A stretch of 23,147 nucleotides of DNA. Origin: JALOAT01 sp041677345. GTDB taxonomy: Bacteria; Pseudomonadota; Gammaproteobacteria; Thiohalomonadales; Thiohalomonadaceae. The notes under the pieces were generated by a model. The model was given only the letters and a program-made list of their open reading frames with translations. It had not been told where the DNA came from and searched no databases. A program made the translations under genes and the position numbers. This document shows positions 13,959 through 21,692 of the stretch, piece by piece. Location: contig JBAYQE010000036.1 in the NCBI GenBank assembly GCA_041677345.1, positions 1 to 23,147 on the forward strand. The letters run 5' to 3'. Position 1 is the stretch's first letter. Every line of letters starts with the position of its first letter.

Positions 13959-15526
13959 GACCCTTCGCCCTCATTCTCCGGCCCGGGCAGCGCCTCGCGG
14001 AAACGCCGGAGATTGCCCTCCAGGTCCGCTTGCGCGACCACGGTAGGGCGCAGGAACACCAGCAGCTCGGTCTTGCGCACCTCGTCGTCTTCGAAGCTGA
14101 ACAAGCGGCCGATCAGCGGTGTGCGTGACAGCAGCGGGATGCCGTTGCGCCGCTGATTGTTGCTGTCCTGCATCAAGCCGCCCAGCACGGCGATTTCGCC
14201 GCTTGCCACCTTCAGCACGGACTCGATCTCGCGTACCTGGATCTCCGGTACCTCACTCACCACGCCCGCCTCGGCCAGCGCCGGATTGGGGTCGCGCACG
14301 AACCCCAGGACGCGGGTGATGGTGGGCCGCACATTGAGCGTGACCTCTGCGCCGTCGGAGATCTGCGGCGTGACCGCCATGATGAAACCCACCGGCACGG
14401 TATGTACGTTGCTCTCGAAGGTGGTGATGGCGGGGCTGTTGACGGTCGCGGCCTGCAGGTCCACATCGATGGTGAAGTAGACGCGGTTGTCCACCACCTT
14501 GAGCATGGAGGTCTGGTTATTGAGGGCCATCACCTTGGGGCTGGACAGCACGCGCAGATCGCCGAAGCGTTCCAGCATGCGGATGGTGGCCAGCAGGTTG
14601 TGCACGCCGGGTTTGTCGATGGTGACGGTGGTGACCGGTGGCGAGGCGAGATTGCCCGCCAGCACCTGCTGGTCGATGCGGATACCGTTGTCCTCGTCGA
14701 ACATGGACCAGTCCACTCCCGCCTGATAGCGATCGGACAGTTCCACTTCGACCACCGTGGCCTCGATGAGCACTTGGCGGCGGGCGCGCGTGAGCACCGC
14801 ATCGAGCATGGTGCGGATGACCTCGTGCTGGCGATCCGTGGCGAGCACCGTGAGCAGGGCGCTTTCCTTGTTCACCAGGATGCTGTCGCGGGTCTCTTCC
14901 GCCGTACCGAGCACGCCGCGTACATTGCGTACCAGCGTGTCCCAGAAATGGTTGGCGGATTCCTGCACCAGCCGGGTGGCGGAGATGTTTTCGTTCGCGC
15001 CGGCATCGCTGTCGCTCAGCGCGCCGTGCCCAGTGGTGGCCACTTCGGTGGCGACACTCACCGTCCCTTCGGAGCGCCGCGCCAGGTTCACGTAGTCGAT
15101 ACGATAGCTGTGCAGGTACGGGCGGTCCGGCATCACCGCCAGGTACGAGCCGGACAGTTCGATACGCAGGTCGGCCTGACGTGCGATGCGGCGCAGGACC
15201 TCCCGCAGTGGTCGGTCCATCGCATGCAGCGTTACGTGCCCGTGGACCTCCGGATGCAGGTCCAGTTCAAGCCCCGCATCCTCGGCCAGGACGGGCAGCA
15301 GGTCGCGCACCGGTACATCGCGCGCGGTAACGGTGTAGGTGGGTTCCGGTGCGGCCGGTGGCGGCTGCACGATGGCGGGTATGGGTGCAACCGCTGGTAT
15401 CGGGGCCTTGAGGTGGTCGGTCTCAGCGGCGCGTTCGGGCAGTGTCGCCTGGCAGCCCGCCAGCATGGCGGCCGACACGACGAGCAAGGCCTTTGGGAGA
15501 CCGTGGCGTGCGCGCGTCGGGCGCAC
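13955..15526 (-). CDS. mshL: MSHA-type secretin MshL (outer membrane lipoprotein)
   Basis: This 523-residue secretin would form the outer-membrane pore of the machine. The N-terminus is a lipoprotein signal: Arg-rich start, hydrophobic core, lipobox LAGC with C25. An STN-like domain follows (YTVTARDVPVRDLLPVLAED). Then come secretin N-domains (VLATDRQHEVIRTMLDAV) and the C-terminal secretin domain, with RVLSSPKVMALNNQ, VPVGFIMAVTPQI, EIAVLGGLMQDS, and IPLLSRTPLIGRLF near the end. The pattern fits the MshL family rather than PilQ, since no AMIN domain is seen. I chose the GTG at 15526 because it gives a normal 24-residue signal peptide. The frame is open to 15646 but the extra residues look non-coding. 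It is the first gene of the ten-gene operon. Confidence 0.9.
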   Translation of the reverse strand: MRPTRARHGLPKALLVVSAAMLAGCQATLPERAAETDHLKAPIPAVAPIPAIVQPPPAAPEPTYTVTARDVPVRDLLPVLAEDAGLELDLHPEVHGHVTLHAMDRPLREVLRRIARQADLRIELSGSYLAVMPDRPYLHSYRIDYVNLARRSEGTVSVATEVATTGHGALSDSDAGANENISATRLVQESANHFWDTLVRNVRGVLGTAEETRDSILVNKESALLTVLATDRQHEVIRTMLDAVLTRARRQVLIEATVVEVELSDRYQAGVDWSMFDEDNGIRIDQQVLAGNLASPPVTTVTIDKPGVHNLLATIRMLERFGDLRVLSSPKVMALNNQTSMLKVVDNRVYFTIDVDLQAATVNSPAITTFESNVHTVPVGFIMAVTPQISDGAEVTLNVRPTITRVLGFVRDPNPALAEAGVVSEVPEIQVREIESVLKVASGEIAVLGGLMQDSNNQRRNGIPLLSRTPLIGRLFSFEDDEVRKTELLVFLRPTVVAQADLEGNLRRFREALPGPENEGEGS

Positions 15527-15617
15527 CCACCGGATACATCCGACAGCCAGCCGCCCGGAGGGGACGAAGAGGTACACAGCAGCTCGATCCGTGAGCAGTT
15601 GAAATCCAGGACCCGAA

Positions 15618-15646
15618 TATACACACGCCTCCCACCCGAAAGGCAA
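15618..15646 (-). promoter_or_regulatory. Weak candidate promoter of the pilus operon
   Basis: On the minus strand TTGCCT (15646-15641) and TGTATA (15623-15618) are separated by 17 bp. This would start transcription about 85 nt before the mshL GTG. Both boxes are imperfect, and a 19-bp spaced alternative with TATATT overlaps it. It is the best sigma-70-like match I found upstream of mshL. Confidence 0.25.
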
Positions 15647-15669
15647 CTCAGAAAAAACCTTATCCGTTC

Positions 15670-15698
15670 TTGACAGATGCTGTCGGGATTATTAGATT
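15670..15698 (+). promoter_or_regulatory. Strong sigma-70 promoter for a candidate small RNA
   Basis: TTGACA (15670-15675) is a perfect -35 box. Exactly 17 bp later TAGATT (15693-15698) matches four of six -10 positions. It points away from mshL and towards srkA, opposite to both genes' transcription. A perfect inverted repeat, GACAG (15672-15676) and CTGTC (15680-15684), overlaps the -35 and spacer and could be an operator. Transcription would begin near 15705. Confidence 0.6.
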
Positions 15699-15704
15699 CA
15701 ATCT

Positions 15705-15765
15705 CGACACAGACGTTGATTACACCCCTGTTGATGGAGGGCACTCCCAGCCCTCCATTTTTTTT
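15705..15765 (+). ncRNA. Candidate small RNA of about 60 nt
   Basis: A near-consensus promoter upstream and a complete intrinsic terminator downstream delimit a transcript of roughly 60 nt with no ORF and no ribosome binding site. The 3' half is a 9-bp stem with loop ACTCCCA followed by eight U residues, a typical Hfq-type 3' end. The C-rich loop could pair with Shine-Dalgarno-like sequence. The 5' part is unstructured by eye. The neighbours are mshL and srkA, both on the opposite strand. It matches no RNA family I recognise. Start and end are estimates, good to a few nucleotides. Expression and function are inference. Confidence 0.5.
15734..15765 (+). terminator. Intrinsic terminator, plus strand
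   Basis: Perfect 9-bp arms (ATGGAGGGC at 15734-15742 and GCCCTCCAT at 15750-15758) enclose a 7-nt loop and are followed at once by a run of eight T (15758-15765). The T run is only on the plus-strand side, so it stops rightward transcription. No protein gene ends here on that strand. Confidence 0.85.
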
Positions 15766-15879
15766 GCCCGCTTGTGCATTTGCCCCGGCAGCCGCGACGG
15801 AAGAAGAAAAGGCATAACCACAGAGGCCACGCCTGTGGCCCATTGCGGTTCTTGATCGTTCAATCCGCGCGTTGACCCA

Positions 15880-16881
15880 TCACGCCGGTCCGAGGGGTGG
15901 CTGGGCGAGGCGTCCGATCTGCTCGCGCAGGGTGTGGATGTGCTCTTCCCAGTACTTGGGCGTGTTGAACCACGGGAAGGCGCGCGGGAAGGCCGGGTCA
16001 TCCCAGCGCGCCGCCAGCCAGGCGGTGTAATGCACCAGCCGCAGGGCGCGCAGGGCCTCCACCAGGCGCAGCTCGCGTCGGTCGAAATCGTGGAATTCCT
16101 CGTAGCCCTCGAGCACGTCTGCAAGCTGCGCAGTCATTTGCGGACGCTCGCCCGAGAGCAGCATCCAGATGTCCTGCACCGCCGGTCCACTGCGTGTGTC
16201 GTCCAGGTCCACGAGATGGGCGCCCTCGTCCCTCCAGAGGATGTTGCCCGGGTGGAAGTCGCCATGCAGGCGGATGGATTGCACCTTGCCTGCGGCGGCG
16301 TAGGCCTCGTGTACCCCATCGAGCAGGTGCTTCGTCATTTCGTCATAGGCATGGCGGTATTCCCGCGGCACGGTCCCGCTTTCCTGCAACTGGCGCACCG
16401 GTCCTTCGCCGTAGGTCTGTGCATCCAGGGCGGGGCGATGAACGAAAGGCCGCACCGCGCCCACCGCATGCAACCTCCCCAGGAAGCGCCCCAGGCGCAG
16501 CCGCACCTCCGGGTCTTCCAGCTCCGGCCAATGCCCGCCGCGGCGCGGGAACAGGGCAAAGCGAAAGTCGTCGAAACGGTGCAGGGTGTTGCCGTCCGCA
16601 CCCACCAGCGGTGCGACCACCGGTACCTCCGCCTCCGCCAATTCCAAGGCAAAGGCGTGTTCCTCCAGCACGGCCGCATCGCTCCAGCGGTCCGGCCGGT
16701 AGAACTTGGCGACCAGCGGCGCCCCACCCTCGATGCCCACCTGGTACACACGGTTCTCGTAGCTGTTGAGGGCGAGCAGGCGGCCGTCGCTGCGAAAGCC
16801 CGCGCTGTCCACCGCATCGAGCACGCGCTCGGGTGTAAGCGACTGATAGGGATGGATGTTTTTGTTTTCGGTGGCAATCAC
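15880..16881 (-). CDS. srkA: Stress response kinase A (SrkA/YihE), serine/threonine kinase
   Basis: SrkA is a soluble phosphotransferase-fold kinase. In E. coli it phosphorylates proteins and counteracts stress-induced programmed death pathways. The 333-residue protein matches the family along its whole length. It has LNSYENRVYQ at 39-48, the ATP-lysine region VAKFYRP at 58-64, and the catalytic loop HGDFHPGNILW with D208 and N213. The metal-binding VDLDD is at 224-228, and the C-terminus has AWLAARWDDPAFP. The start is GTG at 16881, which gives the usual short N-terminal extension before the SLTPERVLDA helix. It is divergent from prlC with only 46 bp between the starts, so their promoters must overlap or lie very close. 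E. coli SrkA is 328 residues. Confidence 0.93.
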   Translation of the reverse strand: MIATENKNIHPYQSLTPERVLDAVDSAGFRSDGRLLALNSYENRVYQVGIEGGAPLVAKFYRPDRWSDAAVLEEHAFALELAEAEVPVVAPLVGADGNTLHRFDDFRFALFPRRGGHWPELEDPEVRLRLGRFLGRLHAVGAVRPFVHRPALDAQTYGEGPVRQLQESGTVPREYRHAYDEMTKHLLDGVHEAYAAAGKVQSIRLHGDFHPGNILWRDEGAHLVDLDDTRSGPAVQDIWMLLSGERPQMTAQLADVLEGYEEFHDFDRRELRLVEALRALRLVHYTAWLAARWDDPAFPRAFPWFNTPKYWEEHIHTLREQIGRLAQPPLGPA

Positions 16882-16927
16882 TGATAGAGTTCAAGCAGGC
16901 CTTGTATCCACTCATCCTAACCGAGCC

Positions 16928-18961
16928 ATGCCCAACCCGCTGCTGGAAATGACCGGACTGCCGCCCTTCGGCGACATCCGCCCCGAACACGTGGAACCCG
17001 CGGTCGACGCCGTGCTGGCAGAGAACCGCGCGCGCATCGCCACCCTGCTCGCGGACACGGAGCGCTTCACCTGGGACACCCTGGTGGTGCCCATGGAGGA
17101 ACTGGAGGACCGGCTCAACCGCCTGTGGTCGCCGGTGAGCCATCTCAACTCGGTGATGAACGCCGACGAGCTGCGCGCCGCCTATAACGCCTGCCTGCCC
17201 AAGCTCTCCGCCTACCAGACCGAGCTCGGTCAGAATGCGGCGCTGTTCCAGGCCTACAGGGCCATCGCCGACGGTCCCGAATACGCCACCCTCGCGCCCG
17301 GCCAGCGCCGGATGCTGGACAACATCCTGCGCGACTTCCGGCTCTCGGGTGTGGATCTGCCGGCGGAGCAGCAGGCGCGCTTCAAGGCCATCCAGGAAGA
17401 GCTCTCGCAGCTCACCTCCACCTTCGGCGATCACGTGCTCGACGCCACCAATGCCTGGCGCAAGCCCATCACCGACGAGGCCCGGCTCGCCGGCATCCCC
17501 GACAACGGCAAGGCGCTGCTGCGTCAGAACGCCGCGCGCGACGGGCTGGACGGCTTCGTGGTCACCCTGGAGTTCCCCTCCTATTTCGCGGTGATGACCC
17601 ATGCCGACGACCGCGAACTGCGCCGGGAGGTGTACGAGGCCTACGTGACCCGCGCCTCGGACCGCGGGCCCCACGCCGGCAAGTACGACAACGGCCCGGC
17701 GATGGAGCGCATCCTCGCGCTGCGGCATGAACTGGCGCAGATCCTGGGTTTTTCCAGCTATGCCGAGCGTTCCCTCGCCACCAAGATGGCCGAGACGCCG
17801 GAGCAGGTCATGGGCTTTTTGCGCGACCTCGCGCGCCGCTCCCTGGATCTGGCGCGGCGGGATCTGGAGGAGATCCGCCGTTTCGCGCAGGCGCGCGGAC
17901 TCGACGATCTGCAGGCCTGGGACATCGGCTACTACGCCGAGAAACTGCGCGAGGAGAAATACGCCATCTCCCAGGAGATCCTGCGCCCGTACTTCCCGGA
18001 ACATCGCGTGGTGGGTGGCCTGTTCGAAGTGGTGCGCCGCCTGTTCGGTCTCGATATCCGCGAGGTGAAGGGTGTGCCCGTGTGGCACGAATCAGTGCGT
18101 TTCTTCGACATCCTCGACAACCAGGGCGAGCTGCGCGGGCGTTTCTATCTGGACCTGTACGCGCGCCCGAAGAAGCGCGGCGGCGCCTGGATGGACGACT
18201 GCATCGGCCGGCGCCGCACGCGCGACGGCGTGCAGGTGCCCGTGGCCTATCTCACCTGCAACTTCTCGCCGCCGGTGGACGGCAAGCCCGCCTTGTTCAC
18301 CCACGACGAGGTGCAGACCCTGTTCCATGAATTCGGCCACGGCCTGCACCACATGCTCACGCGCGTGGACTGGCTGGGCGTGTCCGGCATCAACGGCGTG
18401 CCCTGGGATTCGGTGGAACTGCCTTCCCAGTTCATGGAGAACTGGTGCTGGGAGCGCGAGGCCCTGGATCTCACCTCGGGCCATTACGAGACCGGCGAAC
18501 CCATCCCGGACGACCTCTACCGCAAGATGATCGCCGCGAAAAACTTCCAGGCCGGGATGCAGATGGTGCGGCAGCTGGAGTTCGCCCTGTTCGACTTCCG
18601 CCTGCACGCCGAATACGACCCGGCCGAGGGCGCGCGCATCCAGCAGGTGCTGGATGAGGTGCGCGCGGAGGTGGCCGTGGTGCATCCGCCCGAGTACAAC
18701 CGCTTCCAGCACGGCTTCTCGCACATCTTCGCGGGCGGCTACGCGGCCGGGTATTACAGCTACAAGTGGGCCGAGGTCTTGTCCGCGGACGCCTTTTCCC
18801 GATTCGAGGAGGAGGGTATCTTCAACGGCGAGACCGGCGCGGCCTTCATGCAGACGGTGCTCGAACAGGGCGGTGCGCGCGACCCCATGGAGCTGTTCAT
18901 GGAATTCCGCGGCAGGAAGCCCGAGATCGACGCCCTGCTGCGGAACAGCGGCATCACCTGA
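16928..18961 (+). CDS. prlC: Oligopeptidase A (M3 family zinc metallopeptidase)
   Basis: PrlC is a cytoplasmic zinc endopeptidase that degrades short peptides, including cleaved signal peptides. The 677-residue protein (E. coli: 680) begins MPNPLLEMTGLPPF, as typical. It carries the zinc motif HEFGH at 467-471, with the third ligand Glu at 497 in WDSVELPSQF, the M3 spacing. Other family blocks include FSSYAERSLATKMA, the substrate-loop region ARPKKRGGAWMDDC, and the C-terminal GYAAGYYSYKWAEVLSADAF. I chose the ATG at 16928 because upstream codons back to 16856 look unlike the family and overlap srkA on the other strand. It is followed 8 bp later by the SH3 protein gene, so those two are probably co-transcribed. 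Confidence 0.95.
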   Translation: MPNPLLEMTGLPPFGDIRPEHVEPAVDAVLAENRARIATLLADTERFTWDTLVVPMEELEDRLNRLWSPVSHLNSVMNADELRAAYNACLPKLSAYQTELGQNAALFQAYRAIADGPEYATLAPGQRRMLDNILRDFRLSGVDLPAEQQARFKAIQEELSQLTSTFGDHVLDATNAWRKPITDEARLAGIPDNGKALLRQNAARDGLDGFVVTLEFPSYFAVMTHADDRELRREVYEAYVTRASDRGPHAGKYDNGPAMERILALRHELAQILGFSSYAERSLATKMAETPEQVMGFLRDLARRSLDLARRDLEEIRRFAQARGLDDLQAWDIGYYAEKLREEKYAISQEILRPYFPEHRVVGGLFEVVRRLFGLDIREVKGVPVWHESVRFFDILDNQGELRGRFYLDLYARPKKRGGAWMDDCIGRRRTRDGVQVPVAYLTCNFSPPVDGKPALFTHDEVQTLFHEFGHGLHHMLTRVDWLGVSGINGVPWDSVELPSQFMENWCWEREALDLTSGHYETGEPIPDDLYRKMIAAKNFQAGMQMVRQLEFALFDFRLHAEYDPAEGARIQQVLDEVRAEVAVVHPPEYNRFQHGFSHIFAGGYAAGYYSYKWAEVLSADAFSRFEEEGIFNGETGAAFMQTVLEQGGARDPMELFMEFRGRKPEIDALLRNSGIT

Positions 18962-18969
18962 AAGGACCT

Positions 18970-19428
18970 ATGACCCCCATCCGCCTCGCCCTGCTGTTCT
19001 GCCTCTGCACGCTCGCTTCGGGCGTCGCGGCGGAGACGTTGTACGTCACCGACCGCGTGCTGGCCGAGGTGCATGCGACGCCGCAGGCCAGGGGCAAACC
19101 GCTGGCGGTCCTGCCCACCGGCGCCACGGTGGAGGTGCTGGAGACCCGCGGCGATCGCGTGCGCGTACAGGCGCCGGGCGTGCCCGAGGGTTGGATGGAT
19201 CGGCGCCTGCTCACCAAGCAGCCGCCCGCCATGGCGCTGGTGCTCAAGCTGCGCGAACAGCAGGCGCGCACCCAGGAGGAACTGGATCGGCTCAAGAGCA
19301 AAAGGCGCACTGTTTCGCTGTGGGCCATGGCGGCCGTGGGGGTGGCCTGTCTGCTCATCGGTTTCGTGATCGGCGTACTGTGGCTCGACCATCGCATGCG
19401 CGAGCGCCACGGCGGCTTCCGCATATGA
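18970..19428 (+). CDS. SH3-domain protein with C-terminal membrane anchor (YgiM/TIGR04211-like)
   Basis: This 152-residue protein has a signal peptide (1-21, ending GVAA before ETLYVTD). A bacterial SH3 domain spans about 23-82, with the usual LYVTDRVLAEVH start and GWMDRRLL end. A short coiled coil (about 88-112) and one membrane segment (115-138) follow, then a basic tail. This is the layout of E. coli YgiM and the TIGR04211 family, exported proteins anchored in the inner membrane by the C-terminus. Their function is not established, though bacterial SH3 domains often bind cell-wall peptides. A good ribosome binding site AAAGGA (18961-18966) supports the ATG. The gene lies 8 bp after prlC. 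Confidence 0.88.
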   Translation: MTPIRLALLFCLCTLASGVAAETLYVTDRVLAEVHATPQARGKPLAVLPTGATVEVLETRGDRVRVQAPGVPEGWMDRRLLTKQPPAMALVLKLREQQARTQEELDRLKSKRRTVSLWAMAAVGVACLLIGFVIGVLWLDHRMRERHGGFRI

Positions 19429-19486
19429 CCCGCGCTGGGCAGAGATGAGCGCGAAGCTAGGTCACGGAGAAAACCCGTGGAGTGCA

Positions 19487-19537
19487 ATGCGCCCCTGCGT
19501 TGAGTGGCCTTCGTCGTCTCCATCGTCGCGCCCATGA
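19487..19537 (+). CDS. Possible 16-codon upstream ORF coupled to xthA
   Basis: An ATG at 19487, preceded by GGAG with 5-base spacing (GTGGAGTGCA), opens a 16-codon frame (MRPCVEWPSSSPSSRP). Its TGA overlaps the xthA start codon as ATGA. The xthA start itself has no Shine-Dalgarno sequence, so ribosomes may reach it by termination-reinitiation from this small frame. No homology can be claimed for so short a peptide, and chance is a real possibility. Confidence 0.3.
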   Translation: MRPCVEWPSSSPSSRP

Positions 19538-20310
19538 AGATCGCCACCTGGAACGTGAACTCCCTGCGTGTGCGCCTGCCCCAGGTGCTCGACTGGCTGG
19601 CCGAGGCGAGGCCGGACGTGCTGGCCGTGCAGGAAACCAAGGTCGCGGACGAGGAATTCCCGGTGATGGAACTGCAGGCCGCGGGTTACCACACGCTCTA
19701 CACGGGCGAGAAGGGCTACAACGGCGTGGCGCTCATCGCGCGCAAGCGCATCGAGCGCCCGGTGCTCACCGCCCTGCCGGGCATCGCCGATCCGGCGCGG
19801 CGTTTCGTGGCGGCGGAGATCGGCGGCGTGCATGTGGTGAACGTGTACGTGCCCAACGGCAAGGCCGTGGGCAGCGAGGCCTATGACTACAAGCTCCAGT
19901 GGCTGGAATGCCTGCGCAGCCATCTGGCCGGGATGCTGGCCCAGCACCGGCACGTGGTCGTACTGGGCGACTTCAACGTCGCGCCCGAGGATCGCGATGT
20001 CTACGACCCGGTGCTGTGGGCCAACACCGTGCTGTTCTCCGGCCCCGAACGCGCCGCCTTCCACCGCCTGCTGGAACTCGGCCTGGTGGACGTGGTGCGC
20101 GAGCGCAACGGCGATGCGGTCATCTACACGTGGTGGGATTACCGCTTCTACGCCTTCCGCCGCAACCGCGGCCTGCGCATCGACCACATCCTCGCCAGCC
20201 CGGCCATGGCCCGGCGCTGCGTCTCTGCCGGGGTGGATACGCGCCCTCGCGGTCTTGAACGGCCCTCCGATCACGCACCGTTGTTCGCCGAGTTCACTGC
20301 ATCACGTTGA
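19534..20310 (+). CDS. xthA: Exodeoxyribonuclease III / AP endonuclease
   Basis: XthA cuts DNA at abasic sites and degrades one strand from 3' ends during base excision repair. The 258-residue protein shows the full motif set of the exonuclease III fold. WNVNSLR carries N7, QETK carries metal-binding E34, and GDFNVAP carries D146 and N148. GLRIDHIL follows, and SDHAP has the catalytic His near residue 247. Length is normal (E. coli: 268). The start at 19534 gives the usual MKIATWNVNS. The alternative GTG at 19504 adds ten unrelated residues, and neither has a clear ribosome binding site. The gene follows the SH3 protein gene by 105 bp. Confidence 0.95.
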   Translation: MKIATWNVNSLRVRLPQVLDWLAEARPDVLAVQETKVADEEFPVMELQAAGYHTLYTGEKGYNGVALIARKRIERPVLTALPGIADPARRFVAAEIGGVHVVNVYVPNGKAVGSEAYDYKLQWLECLRSHLAGMLAQHRHVVVLGDFNVAPEDRDVYDPVLWANTVLFSGPERAAFHRLLELGLVDVVRERNGDAVIYTWWDYRFYAFRRNRGLRIDHILASPAMARRCVSAGVDTRPRGLERPSDHAPLFAEFTASR

Positions 20311-20327
20311 AGCCCGTCGCATCGCGG

Positions 20328-20333
20328 TATACT
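20328..20333 (+). promoter_or_regulatory. Possible -10 element of the diguanylate cyclase gene
   Basis: TATACT lies 27 bp before the start codon in the context CGGTATACTCG. A TTGAAG at 20307-20312, overlapping the xthA stop, could serve as a -35, but the spacing is short (15 bp). If real, the cyclase is transcribed separately from xthA. Confidence 0.35.
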
Positions 20334-20360
20334 CGGGCCAAGCCCCGGCGGAGGGCGGCC

Positions 20361-21665
20361 ATGACCCGCTCCTATCTCACCAAGCCTCTCACGCTGATCA
20401 GCACCTTTGCCGTGCTGGTGGCGTCGTTGCTGGTGGCGGACGGAGTGAGCGATCGGGTGGAAGTGCACGAGCGCGAGCTTGAGCAGGACATTCTGGCCGC
20501 ACGCGCGGGAGAGATAGGCGCGCGCCTGGAAGCTGAGGTCCACCGCGCGCTGCAGCTGGCCCAGGGGCTCGCCCTGCAAGCCCTCGCCGATTCCGGCATT
20601 GAACCTCCCGCGCGCGCGGGCGACGTTCGCCTTGCCAGCCCCCATGTGCGGGATGTGGTCCTTGTCGGTCCGGGCCAAGCCCCGCGCGGCTTGCTGCACC
20701 AGGACCCGACGGAGCCCCAGGCGGACCCCGCACTTGTCGACGTCGCCGATCGCGTGCAGGCCACCGGCCGCACCGCCATGGCGGGACCGTTCGACAGCGC
20801 CGATCATGGCCGGGTGCTGGTGTTCGTGCTGCCCGCGGGCGCGGACACATTGCACGTCACGCTGGATCTGTCGTCACTGCTGCACGACGCCGGACTGTCC
20901 GACGACGTGCAGGATCGCATCGCCTTGCGCGACGGCACCTCCTCTGCCGATGCGGTGCTGTTCGGTCAGCGCTCGCTGTTCGCGCACGCCCCGGTGCGAG
21001 TGCCCGTGACGCTGCCTGGCGACGGCTGGGAGCTCGTGGCTGCGCCGGAACCGGGCGGGGCGGGCAAGTCGCGGCTGCGCGTCGCCAGTGTTGCCACGGC
21101 CCTCATCGTCACCTTGCTCGCCTTCGTGCTGCTCGCCGAGCGCGAGCGGGAGAAACAGCTCGCGCTGCACGACCCGCTCACCAACCTCCCCAACCGCCTG
21201 TTCTTCGATCTGCGCCTGGAGCATGCCATCAACCGTGCCGAACGCCATGGCCGCGCCTTCGCCCTGCTCTATCTCGATCTCGATGACTTCAAGCCCGTGA
21301 ACGATGCCTACGGCCACAAGGCGGGCGACCGCGTGCTCATCGAAACGGGCCGGCGCATCCGCAAACACCTCCGCCGTGTGGACACGGTGGCGCGTATCGG
21401 CGGCGACGAGTTCATGGTCATCCTGGACGACACCTCCGGCCCTGCCGAGGCCGAGGTGGTGGCGCACAAACTCATCGCGGCGCTGCGCGAGCCCATCAAC
21501 GTCGGCAGCCACCACGTGCGCGTGGGTGTGAGCATCGGCGCGAGCTTCTACCCCACGAGCGGTGCCACCTCCGACCAACTCATCCGGCGTGCGGACCTGG
21601 CCATGTATCACGCCAAGTCCCAGGGCAAGAACCGCGTCTGCTTCGACGAAATGTGCCCGGCCTGA
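20361..21665 (+). CDS. Membrane-bound GGDEF diguanylate cyclase
   Basis: This 434-residue enzyme should make cyclic di-GMP from two GTP at the inner membrane. A membrane segment (about 10-27) and a second one (about 242-260) enclose a periplasmic sensor region of about 210 residues, with no family I can name by eye (CHASE- or Cache-like is possible). The GGDEF domain starts at HDPLTNLPNRLFFD. Its active-site motif is an intact GGDEF at 347-351, preceded five residues earlier by the inhibitory I-site RxxD (R338 to D341). It should therefore be active and product-inhibited. No EAL or PAS domain is present. The ATG at 20361 has GGAGGG at 20350-20355. The in-frame TTG at 20307 is less likely. Targets could include the MshE ATPase, but that is inference. 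Confidence 0.92.
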   Translation: MTRSYLTKPLTLISTFAVLVASLLVADGVSDRVEVHERELEQDILAARAGEIGARLEAEVHRALQLAQGLALQALADSGIEPPARAGDVRLASPHVRDVVLVGPGQAPRGLLHQDPTEPQADPALVDVADRVQATGRTAMAGPFDSADHGRVLVFVLPAGADTLHVTLDLSSLLHDAGLSDDVQDRIALRDGTSSADAVLFGQRSLFAHAPVRVPVTLPGDGWELVAAPEPGGAGKSRLRVASVATALIVTLLAFVLLAEREREKQLALHDPLTNLPNRLFFDLRLEHAINRAERHGRAFALLYLDLDDFKPVNDAYGHKAGDRVLIETGRRIRKHLRRVDTVARIGGDEFMVILDDTSGPAEAEVVAHKLIAALREPINVGSHHVRVGVSIGASFYPTSGATSDQLIRRADLAMYHAKSQGKNRVCFDEMCPA

Positions 21666-21692
21666 ATCGCTGGACCGAACCGTCGCCTGCGT

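Larger units (their letters stand above)
15527..15879. other. 353-bp gap between mshL and srkA without a protein gene
   Basis: This stretch is visibly more AT-rich than its surroundings. It holds the weak pilus-operon promoter, the plus-strand promoter and terminator pair of the candidate small RNA, and a perfect small hairpin (GGCCAC, GCCT, GTGGCC at 15825-15840) just past the srkA stop. The only open frame (15670-15855, plus strand, starting TTG) has no ribosome binding site and reads through the terminator, so I do not call it a gene. Confidence 0.7.

Noticed and set aside
14402..15673. 423-codon plus-strand frame opposite mshL
   Set aside because: It lies entirely over the secretin gene and has no recognisable motif; a reverse-strand shadow.
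15825..15840. Hairpin GGCCAC/GTGGCC after the srkA stop as a terminator
   Set aside because: The nearest T-rich stretch on the minus strand is well over 10 nt away, so intrinsic termination is not supported. It may be a Rho-dependent or chance structure.
15670..15855. 61-codon plus-strand frame in the mshL-srkA gap
   Set aside because: It would start with the TTG of the -35 box, has no ribosome binding site, and reads through a perfect intrinsic terminator.
16343..18088. 581-codon open frame on the minus strand opposite prlC
   Set aside because: It is antisense to a clear M3 peptidase and runs out of frame into srkA. Its composition is typical of a shadow in GC-rich DNA.
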